A stretch of 10,749 bases of DNA from Alphaproteobacteria bacterium (GTDB lineage Bacteria; Pseudomonadota; Alphaproteobacteria; UBA7887), in contig JANQOH010000070.1 in the NCBI GenBank assembly GCA_028289725.1, positions 1 to 10,749 on the forward strand, read 5' to 3'. How positions within the stretch are numbered: the stretch's first letter is position 1; the number at the start of each line of letters is the position of its first letter. Position numbers and translations under genes: made by a program. The notes under the pieces were generated by a model. The model had not been told where the DNA came from and made no database searches. It saw only the letters and a program-made list of their open reading frames with translations. Below, one piece after another: positions 1-5,518 of the stretch.

Positions 1-215
1 AGCCCACCGATACCGGCGCCCGCGGCGAACGCGCGATCATTGCCTGTGATCACCACTACACGAACCGCATCGTCGCCTTCCGCCGCCGCCAGGGCCGCGG
101 TGATTTCGTCGATCAGCGCCCCGCGCAACGCGTTGAGCTGTTTCGGCCGATCGAGTTCGATCAGCAGCAATCCGTCCTCGGGCGCGGACACGCGAATGTC
201 TTGATAGTCGGGCAT
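1..215 (-). CDS. Enoyl-CoA hydratase/isomerase (crotonase family), N-terminal 71 residues
   Basis: This is the first 71 codons of a gene that runs off the left edge. It begins with ATG at 215-213, and an AAGG about 9 bases upstream can act as ribosome binding site. The protein starts MPDYQDIRVSAPEDG and continues with the crotonase beta-strand pattern LLLIELDRP, KQLNAL, then VRVVVITGNDRAFAAGAGIGG. RPxxxNAL and the AFxAGA oxyanion-hole segment are hallmarks of enoyl-CoA hydratases and isomerases, which add water to, or shift, the double bond of acyl-CoA esters in beta-oxidation or phenylacetate breakdown (PaaF/PaaG-like). The usual motif reads AGADI; here Asp is replaced by Gly at residue 68. 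The catalytic glutamates lie beyond the window, so the exact reaction cannot be read. Confidence 0.85.
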   Translation of the reverse strand, partial: MPDYQDIRVSAPEDGLLLIELDRPKQLNALRGALIDEITAALAAAEGDDAVRVVVITGNDRAFAAGAGIGG

Positions 216-247
216 GTGATGGCCTTGGCACGAATTCGGGTGTGCGC

Positions 248-295
248 CGTCACAGTGCCGACGCGCGGCCACCATAATGGCTTGGCCCTGTGACG
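248..295. promoter_or_regulatory. Nested inverted repeats in a divergent intergenic region
   Basis: The 146-bp gap between the divergent crotonase gene and the 99-residue membrane protein gene holds a perfect 8-bp inverted repeat, CGTCACAG (248-255) and CTGTGACG (288-295). Inside it lie GGCCA (267-271) with TGGCC (283-287), and the central CCATAATGG (272-280). The arms do not share one exact centre. The position fits an operator or a structured leader of the crotonase transcript. No regulator can be named from the sequence, and no good -35/-10 pair was found here. Confidence 0.25.
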
Positions 296-361
296 CCAAT
301 CACTGGGGTCGCCTAGGTCATACAGTAGCTTCTGGGGGACGCGATATGGAGAGATCGTCCG

Positions 362-661
362 ATGACTAGACAAGGACTTCATGACGGGTTTCGCCACACG
401 GCGACTGCATTCACCACGCAGGTGATGGCCCTTATTGCGATGGCCTTGTGCACCTTACTTGCGCACCAATTGCACGAGCTGTCGCGCGCTCAGAGATGGA
501 ACCTCGACTCGATGCTCGGGGGCTTCATTTCGGGGATCAAGTATACGGTGGCGTCGGCCCTCAATATGCACGACTACGCCGCGCTGCTGATTTTCCCGGC
601 CGCTTTGGTCGGCTGCTTTGCCCTCCTCGGGCTGTATGTGTGGAGTCAGAAAGACAGCTAG
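362..661 (+). CDS. Hypothetical two-helix membrane protein, 99 residues
   Basis: I do not recognise the family. The ATG at 362 is preceded by GGAGAG (348-353), about 8 bases away, a good ribosome binding site that fixes the start. The protein has a short polar, His/Arg-containing N-terminus, a hydrophobic segment at about residues 17-36, a loop rich in basic and polar residues (about 37-70), a second hydrophobic segment at about 72-94, and a short charged tail, SQKDS. This suggests a small inner-membrane protein with two transmembrane helices. It stands alone: the crotonase gene diverges upstream, and a strong intrinsic terminator follows 42 bases after the stop. The clear binding site and dedicated terminator argue that it is a real single-gene transcript. 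Function unknown. Confidence 0.7.
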   Translation: MTRQGLHDGFRHTATAFTTQVMALIAMALCTLLAHQLHELSRAQRWNLDSMLGGFISGIKYTVASALNMHDYAALLIFPAALVGCFALLGLYVWSQKDS

Positions 662-703
662 CCGTCCGCGCCGTCCCAGATCGGCGCCCCGCTTAGCTCG
701 GAA

Positions 704-746
704 AACCGGTCGGTCCGAACCTCCTCGGGCCGGCCGGTTCGTTTTT
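704..746 (+). terminator. Rho-independent terminator after the 99-residue membrane protein gene
   Basis: Positions 704-718 pair with 725-739 to give an unbroken 15-bp stem with two G-U wobbles (710/733 and 714/729) and a 6-base loop, ACCTCC (719-724). CG and five T residues (742-746) follow. The GC-rich stem plus T-tract is a classic intrinsic terminator for the upstream membrane protein gene. A-rich bases on the left flank (702-705) could allow weaker activity on the other strand, but no minus-strand gene ends there. The remainder of the 179-bp gap up to 840 shows only a short CGGCC-GAA-GGCCG hairpin (793-805) and no clear promoter. Confidence 0.85.
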
Positions 747-840
747 GTACCTGCTCTAGCGCCGTTTTCAGTGTTATCACATAAGAGGCGCGCGGCCGAA
801 GGCCGGGTGCTGGGAGAAGCAATTTGACGGAGGCCGCATC

Positions 841-951
841 GTGGCGGCGCATCTGAAAGTTCTGTTCATTGCGGCGGCGATCGGGCTCGCGGTCTATGCC
901 GCGATCATCGGGTTGATCCATCTGTTCCGACTGATCGGTCTGACGAGCTAA
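841..951 (+). CDS. Predicted 36-residue single-helix membrane peptide (GTG start)
   Basis: This very short gene starts with GTG at 841, seven bases after a strong GGAGG (829-833). It encodes 36 residues, beginning VAAHLKVLFIAAA. Residues 5-28 form one hydrophobic stretch rich in Ala, Ile and Leu, followed by the short basic-amphipathic end LFRLIGLTS. The stop TAA (949-951) shares its last base with the ATG of the alpha/beta hydrolase (TAATG), a classic arrangement for translational coupling. I do not recognise a family. The strong binding site, membrane-like composition and coupled stop/start together support a real small protein, possibly a membrane anchor or regulator for the hydrolase. Alternatively it is a leader ORF whose translation merely feeds the hydrolase start. 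Confidence 0.6.
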   Translation: MAAHLKVLFIAAAIGLAVYAAIIGLIHLFRLIGLTS

Positions 952-1577
952 TGCCGGGCCAAGACTTTTTGTTCGACGGCCCGGAGGACGCCGCCTTCGT
1001 TTTGGTGTTAGCGCATGGGGCCGGCGCGCCGATGGATAGCGCGTTCATGAACGAGATCGCGCATGGCGTCGCCGAACAGGGGCTGCGCGTCGTCCGCTTC
1101 GAGTTCCCCTACATGCACCGGCGCCGCGTCGAAGGCGGTAAGCGTCCCCCGGACCGCGGCCACGTTTTGCTGCAGACTTGGCACGACGTAATTTCAGAAC
1201 TCGGCGACCTGTCGCGGTTGATCATCGGCGGCAAGTCGATGGGTGGTCGGATGGCGAGCATGGTGGCGGACGAAGCCGGCATCGCCGGTCTTGTCTGTCT
1301 CGGCTATCCGTTCCACGCGCCCGGCCAACCGGAAAGCCCACGGATCGAGCACCTCGCAGACCTCGCCACGCCCGGACTGATTCTGCAGGGCGAACGCGAC
1401 CCCTTCGGCCGCCGCGAAGAAGTCGCCGCCTATCCCTTGTCCAAAAACATCGCCGTTAGCTGGCTGCCCGATGGCGACCATGACCTGAAGCCGCGAAAAA
1501 GCAGCGGCCTTAGCCATGCCGAAAATCTGAGCCGCGCCATCGACGAGATTGCCGCGTTCGCGAATCGGCTGTCATGA
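951..1577 (+). CDS. Alpha/beta hydrolase, KANL/Tex30-like (COG3571 type)
   Basis: This 208-residue protein has the full serine-hydrolase framework. HGAGAPMDS (22-30) is the early strand-turn with the oxyanion-hole region, GGKSMGGRMAS (93-103) is the nucleophile elbow with Ser96, GERDPFG (147-153) supplies the acid Asp150, and DGDHDLKPR (174-182) supplies His177. The FPYMHRRR segment and the GKSMGGR elbow are typical of the small KANL3/Tex30 hydrolase-like family, whose bacterial members have no settled substrate. There is no signal peptide, so the enzyme is probably cytoplasmic. The start is the ATG that overlaps the stop of the 36-residue membrane peptide by one base; it has no separate Shine-Dalgarno signal, so it probably depends on coupling. 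No terminator was seen in the 116 bases after the stop. Confidence 0.88.
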   Translation: MPGQDFLFDGPEDAAFVLVLAHGAGAPMDSAFMNEIAHGVAEQGLRVVRFEFPYMHRRRVEGGKRPPDRGHVLLQTWHDVISELGDLSRLIIGGKSMGGRMASMVADEAGIAGLVCLGYPFHAPGQPESPRIEHLADLATPGLILQGERDPFGRREEVAAYPLSKNIAVSWLPDGDHDLKPRKSSGLSHAENLSRAIDEIAAFANRLS

Positions 1578-1693
1578 GTCCGATAGGAAATTGATCGCGC
1601 GAGCATCCAACAGATGGCTTATGCTGCACCGAATCGTTCAACAAATCGACGCAGGCCGACGTAAAGTTCGCCTCTCATCCTGTCAGCGTCCGC

Positions 1694-2128
1694 ATGTCCG
1701 ACAAAAAGCAAACACACGAAGATCTCGAGCGTAGCGACCAAGTCAAACGCGGCAGCGACCGCGGCTTTGGCATCGTGTTCGCCGTGGTGTTTGTCATCAT
1801 CGGGCTTTGGCCGCTTCTGGGTGACGGCGGGCCACGCATTTGGTCACTCGTCATCGCCGGCGCATTTCTTGCTGTCGCCTTGGTGCGTCCCCGTTTACTC
1901 GGCCCTCTGAACCTCATTTGGTTCAAATTCGGCATGCTGCTGCACCATGTGGTCAGCCCGGTCATACTCGGCCTGATTTTCTTCGTCTCGGTGACGCCGG
2001 TTGCGCTGATCATGCGCGTGTTGGGCAAGGATCCGCTGCGTCTCAAAATGGACCCTGATACCGAGAGTTACTGGCTGAAGCGCGAGCCGCCGGGACCACC
2101 GCCAGACAGTCTAAAAAACCAGTTTTGA
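1694..2128 (+). CDS. SxtJ-family membrane protein, 144 residues
   Basis: A charged N-terminus (1-22, MSDKKQTHEDLERSDQVKRG) precedes hydrophobic segments at about 24-42, 47-65 and 84-108, so two or three membrane helices. The C-terminal part carries the family hallmarks VVSPVILGLIFF (86-97), GKDPLRLKMDP (111-121), SYWLKRE (125-131) and the end SLKNQF. This is the SxtJ family, named from saxitoxin clusters and common beside SxtI-like carbamoyltransferases in unrelated bacteria; its biochemical role is not established. The DUF5989 gene starts 8 bases after this stop and the carbamoyltransferase follows, so the three probably form one transcript. No Shine-Dalgarno signal is evident before the ATG. 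The 116 bases upstream (1578-1693) would have to hold a promoter, but no convincing one was seen. Confidence 0.9.
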   Translation: MSDKKQTHEDLERSDQVKRGSDRGFGIVFAVVFVIIGLWPLLGDGGPRIWSLVIAGAFLAVALVRPRLLGPLNLIWFKFGMLLHHVVSPVILGLIFFVSVTPVALIMRVLGKDPLRLKMDPDTESYWLKREPPGPPPDSLKNQF

Positions 2129-2136
2129 GGAATTGA

Positions 2137-2286
2137 ATGTCGTTCATCCTTGAGCTTTGGAAGTTCCTTCGCGTGCGAAAGAAATTCTGGCTGCTGCCGA
2201 TCATTTTGATGATGGTTGTGTTTGGCGGTCTGATCGTATTGGTCCAAGGCTCCGCTGTGGCACCTTTCATTTACACAATTTTCTAA
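2137..2286 (+). CDS. DUF5989 (SxtK-like) small membrane protein, 49 residues
   Basis: The ATG at 2137 follows GAGGA (2127-2131), which overlaps the stop of the SxtJ-family gene, so the two are likely translated together. The 49-residue product starts MSFILELWKFLRVRKKFW, then has one hydrophobic helix at about residues 18-36 and the ending QGSAVAPFIYTIF. The RVRKKFWLLP and GSAVAPFIYT motifs and the length match the DUF5989 family closely. That family is almost always found next to SxtJ-type proteins and carbamoyltransferases (SxtK in saxitoxin clusters). The positive residues before the helix predict the N-terminus on the cytoplasmic side. Function unknown; it probably forms a membrane partner of the carbamoyltransferase together with the SxtJ-family protein. 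Confidence 0.92.
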   Translation: MSFILELWKFLRVRKKFWLLPIILMMVVFGGLIVLVQGSAVAPFIYTIF

Positions 2287-2313
2287 TGACAATTCATTGC
2301 ATGGCGAACTGTT

Positions 2314-2334
2314 TAGGACCTAGGCCGTAGGCCG
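2314..2334 (+). repeat. Three tandem 7-mers abutting the carbamoyltransferase start codon
   Basis: TAGGACC (2314-2320) is followed directly by TAGGCCG (2321-2327) and TAGGCCG (2328-2334), ending at the base before the ATG at 2335. Two copies are identical and the first differs at two positions. Each unit carries AGG, and this is the only Shine-Dalgarno-like sequence before the gene. The AGG of the middle copy lies about 10 bases from the ATG and that of the last copy about 3 bases. The repeat therefore sets the spacing and number of possible ribosome binding sites. Confidence 0.7.
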
Positions 2335-4170
2335 ATGCGCATCCTTGGACTCTCCGCGTACTATCATGACAGTGCGGCCGCGCTGATCGACGATGGGCGA
2401 ATCGTCGCTGCGGCGCAGGAGGAGCGCTTTACGCGCAAGAAACACGACGCTGGATTTCCGAAGAACGCCATCGAATATTGCCTGCGCGCGAACGACGCGG
2501 ATATGCACGATGTCGATTACGTCGTGTTTTACGACAAGCCGTTTCTCAAGTTCGAACGGTTGCTCGAAACCTATGTCGCATTTGCACCACGCGGGTTCTC
2601 ATCCTTTCGCATGGCGATTCCCGTGTGGCTGCGCGAAAAATTGTTTCAGAAGGACCTGCTTCGAAAATCATTGAAGACGCATTTGCCGGATTTTGATTGG
2701 CAAGAACGTCTTTTGTTTTCCGAGCATCATCTCAGCCACGCCGCATCCGCTTTTTTCCCATCCCCGTTCGATGACGCGGTGGTGCTGACCATGGATGGCG
2801 TGGGGGAATGGGCCACCAGTTCGGTTGCGATGGGGACGGGCAGCAAGTTGGAAGTGACCAAGGAGCTGCATTTTCCCCATTCGCTTGGGCTGCTCTATTC
2901 CGCCTTCACCTATTACACCGGATTCAAGGTCAATTCCGGCGAGTACAAGGTGATGGGCTTGGCGCCGTATGGCGAGCCGAAATACGCGCCGATCATTTTT
3001 GAACACCTACTCGACCTAAAAGACGATGGCAGCTTCCGGCTCGATCAATCCTATTTCGACTATTGCACCGGCTTGACCATGACGAACGACCGCTTCGCCG
3101 ACCTATTCGGCGAGCCGGTCCGCGGCGAGGACGATTTGCTCACGCAGTTCCACATGGACATCGCCGCGTCGATCCAAGCCGTGACGGAGGAAGTCGTGCT
3201 GCGCATGACCCGTGCACTGGCGCAGGAGACCGGTAGCCGCAACTTATGCCTCGCCGGCGGCGTCGCGCTCAACTGCGTTGCGAACGGCAAGGTCCTGCGT
3301 GATGAGACGTTCGAGAATGTCTGGGTTCAGCCGGCGGCGGGCGATGCCGGCGGCGCCTTGGGCGCGGCACTGTGCGGCTATCATTTGTTCAAGGAACAAC
3401 CGCGTCCGGTCAATAATGGCCGCGATGCGATGGCCGGATCGTATCTCGGGCCGACCTTTGCACAGAGCGAAATCGAGCAACGCCTGACCGACGCCGGCGC
3501 GAAATACACTGTTCTCGAAGAAGGTCAGATGATTGATCGCGTCGCCGACGACTTGGCCGACGGACGCGCGGTCGGTTGGTTCCAGGGGCGCATGGAATTT
3601 GGCCCGCGCGCCCTCGGCGGCCGCTCAATCCTGGGCGACCCGCGCTCACCGTCGATGCAGAAAAATTTGAACCTCAAGGTGAAGTACCGCGAGAGCTTTC
3701 GGCCCTTCGCGCCGTCCGTCCTGCGCGAGGACGTCGCGGACTGGTTCGAGCTAGAGGCCGACAGCCCGTATATGTTGATCGTCGCCGATGTGCGCCCGGA
3801 CAAGCGGCGCGCCATGTCCGACGCCGAACAGGCGCTGTTTGGCATCGATAAACTGAACGTCGCGCGGTCCGAGATTCCGGCGGTCACGCATGTTGACTAT
3901 TCGGCGCGCATTCAAACCGTGCACGCCGATACCAATCCGCGCTATCACGCCTTGATCAACCGTTTCAAGGACAAGACCGGCTGCCCGGTGTTGGTCAACA
4001 CCAGTTTCAACGTGCGCGGCGAGCCGATCGTCTGTACGCCGGAAGACGCGTTTCATTGCTTTATGGGTACCGAACTCGACGTTCTCGCCGTCGGCAATTG
4101 CGTGCTCGCGAAGGACGATCAGGATCCCAAACTCAAACGCGACTACAAGGACGCGTTCGAACTCGACTAG
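2335..4170 (+). CDS. O-carbamoyltransferase, NodU/CmcH/SxtI/TobZ family
   Basis: This 611-residue protein has the usual length and both domains of the family. The N-terminal Kae1/YgjD-like domain shows HDSAAAL (11-17), EERFTRKKHD (30-39), HHLSHA (131-136), MDGVGEWA (153-160), EYKVMGLAPYG (203-213) and LAGGVALNCVANG (306-318). Spacing matches the metal-binding H-x3-H and Asp of TobZ (here His131, His135, Asp154, and Asp337 in AAGDAGG). The C-terminal YrdC-like carbamoyl-AMP domain shows GRMEFGPRALGGRSIL (418-433) and NTSFNVRGEPIV (555-566). Family enzymes use carbamoyl phosphate and ATP to make carbamoyl-AMP, then transfer the carbamoyl group to a hydroxyl of an antibiotic, toxin or nodulation factor. 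The acceptor here is unknown: no sugar, polyketide or peptide pathway is in the window. It is the last gene of the SxtJ-DUF5989-carbamoyltransferase cassette and ends 7 bases before the convergent kinase gene. Confidence 0.95.
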   Translation: MRILGLSAYYHDSAAALIDDGRIVAAAQEERFTRKKHDAGFPKNAIEYCLRANDADMHDVDYVVFYDKPFLKFERLLETYVAFAPRGFSSFRMAIPVWLREKLFQKDLLRKSLKTHLPDFDWQERLLFSEHHLSHAASAFFPSPFDDAVVLTMDGVGEWATSSVAMGTGSKLEVTKELHFPHSLGLLYSAFTYYTGFKVNSGEYKVMGLAPYGEPKYAPIIFEHLLDLKDDGSFRLDQSYFDYCTGLTMTNDRFADLFGEPVRGEDDLLTQFHMDIAASIQAVTEEVVLRMTRALAQETGSRNLCLAGGVALNCVANGKVLRDETFENVWVQPAAGDAGGALGAALCGYHLFKEQPRPVNNGRDAMAGSYLGPTFAQSEIEQRLTDAGAKYTVLEEGQMIDRVADDLADGRAVGWFQGRMEFGPRALGGRSILGDPRSPSMQKNLNLKVKYRESFRPFAPSVLREDVADWFELEADSPYMLIVADVRPDKRRAMSDAEQALFGIDKLNVARSEIPAVTHVDYSARIQTVHADTNPRYHALINRFKDKTGCPVLVNTSFNVRGEPIVCTPEDAFHCFMGTELDVLAVGNCVLAKDDQDPKLKRDYKDAFELD

Positions 4171-4177
4171 ATGCCGC

Positions 4178-5518
4178 TTACTTCGGCGCCGGGATGCCGA
4201 CGGCTTTCAGCCCTTGTTTTTGACGGCGGTCGAGCGCCGTGACGTCGAACTCTTCGATCAAGGCTTCAAAAAGCCGGTGCCAATTGACCTCGGCCTTGAG
4301 ATGCATAAACACCGAGCCCAAGCCGATGGCGGCGCGATCGACGAAGACGAACTCGCGCGGCGGCCGCACGCCGCCCAACCGGCGCAGCTCGCGATGCACT
4401 TCTTGCGCCACCTCATGACCGTAGGATCCAGACGACCCGTCCTGAATGCGGCGTTCCCGATCCTCGATGAGGGGCGCATAGACATAGCGTGCCCACATAT
4501 TAAGAACGTCAATCACCTCACGGCTCAGATCTTTGAACCCCCAACCTTCATAAGCCGATACGGCGAGCGCTTCGTCACCGTCTTTTAAGGCGTGGTACAG
4601 ATCGATAACGCCCTTGACGAAGCCACCGCGGAAAATCCGCACACAGCCATAATCAAGCAGATTGATCGATTGATCTTCGCGAACCGTGTAGTTGCCGAGA
4701 TGTGGATCGCCGTGGATGACGCCGTAATCGTAAAACGGCACATACCAGGCGCGGAAAAGATTGTAGGCCACCGCGTTGCGGACCTCTAAATCGGCGTCCT
4801 TGATGGTCATCAGCGGTTCGCCGTCGAGCCACGTCATGGTCAAGAGGCGCTTCGTCGATAGGTCCGGAATCACCTCCGGCACATGGACGCCTGGTTCTTT
4901 CGCGAGCATGCGCGCATAAAGCGCCATGTGCTTCGCCTCGCGCTCATAGTCGAGCTCTTCGCGCAGGCGTTCCGAAATTTCATCGTGGATCTCGCCCGGG
5001 TCGATGGTGCGGTCGTAGCGACGGTAGATGCCGAAAATCAATTTGAGCTGATTGAGATCGGCTTCTACGGCGGCCTTCATATCGGGGTACTGCAGCTTGC
5101 AGGCAAGTGCGCGCCCGTCATGACCGGTTGCGCGGTGCACCTGGCCGAGCGAGGCCGCGCGCACAGCTTCGCGACTGAAATCCTGAAACTTGTCCTGCCA
5201 ACCATCGCCCAACTCACCGGTCATGCGCCGGCGCGTAAAAAGCCAGCCCATGGCCGGTGCGTCTGCCTGCAACTGCGCGAGTTCGCCGGCATATTCGCTC
5301 GGCAACGCCTCGGGTATGGTGGAGAGCAGTTGCGCGACCTTCATCAACGGGCCTTTCAGCCCGCCCAGCGCCTGGCGCAAATCCTCGGCATGCTTGCGGC
5401 GGTCGAGTGGCAAGCCCAAATAGCGCTCGCCGGCAAGCCGTGCGGCCAAGCCGCCGACCCGCGTCGAGACCCGCGCGTAACGCCGCGCGCGTGCGCCGAG
5501 CCCGCCTTCGTCGCTCAT
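4178..5518 (-). CDS. AarF/ABC1/UbiB-family atypical kinase
   Basis: The 446-residue protein carries the UbiB/ADCK marks in order. A KxGQ-type motif reads KVAQLLS (60-66), with Ala for Gly. The Ala-rich nucleotide loop is RAASLGQVH (120-128), the ATP-binding Lys is in ACKLQYP (Lys141), ExD-type residues are in REELDYE (186-192), the catalytic loop is HGDPHLGNY (269-277), and the DFG equivalent is LDYG (288-291). Known members (UbiB, COQ8/ADCK3) support ubiquinone biosynthesis through ATPase activity rather than ordinary protein phosphorylation. No strong C-terminal membrane helices were seen, unlike E. coli UbiB, so this is more likely an AarF-like relative than the primary UbiB. Its ATG (5518-5516) overlaps the pepF stop as ATGA, so it is translated as the second gene of that operon; no separate ribosome binding site is evident. 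Confidence 0.92.
   Translation of the reverse strand: MSDEGGLGARARRYARVSTRVGGLAARLAGERYLGLPLDRRKHAEDLRQALGGLKGPLMKVAQLLSTIPEALPSEYAGELAQLQADAPAMGWLFTRRRMTGELGDGWQDKFQDFSREAVRAASLGQVHRATGHDGRALACKLQYPDMKAAVEADLNQLKLIFGIYRRYDRTIDPGEIHDEISERLREELDYEREAKHMALYARMLAKEPGVHVPEVIPDLSTKRLLTMTWLDGEPLMTIKDADLEVRNAVAYNLFRAWYVPFYDYGVIHGDPHLGNYTVREDQSINLLDYGCVRIFRGGFVKGVIDLYHALKDGDEALAVSAYEGWGFKDLSREVIDVLNMWARYVYAPLIEDRERRIQDGSSGSYGHEVAQEVHRELRRLGGVRPPREFVFVDRAAIGLGSVFMHLKAEVNWHRLFEALIEEFDVTALDRRQKQGLKAVGIPAPK

Noticed and set aside
1..20. Gly for Asp in the crotonase AGADI motif as loss of function
   Set aside because: The oxyanion hole uses backbone groups and the catalytic glutamates lie beyond the window, so nothing can be concluded.
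1578..1693. Promoter for the SxtJ cassette, for example TTGATC at about 1590
   Set aside because: No acceptable -10 element lies at the right spacing, so no promoter is called although one may exist.
1694..4170. Reading the SxtJ/SxtI homology as a saxitoxin biosynthesis cluster
   Set aside because: None of the core saxitoxin genes, such as the SxtA polyketide-like synthase, is present. The carbamoyltransferase family and its two membrane partners are widespread outside toxin clusters.
5329..5341. KVAQ in place of KxGQ in the UbiB-like kinase as a sign of inactivity
   Set aside because: As I recall, Ala at this position is common in a bacterial AarF subgroup, and the Lys, ExD, HGD and DYG catalytic residues are all kept.
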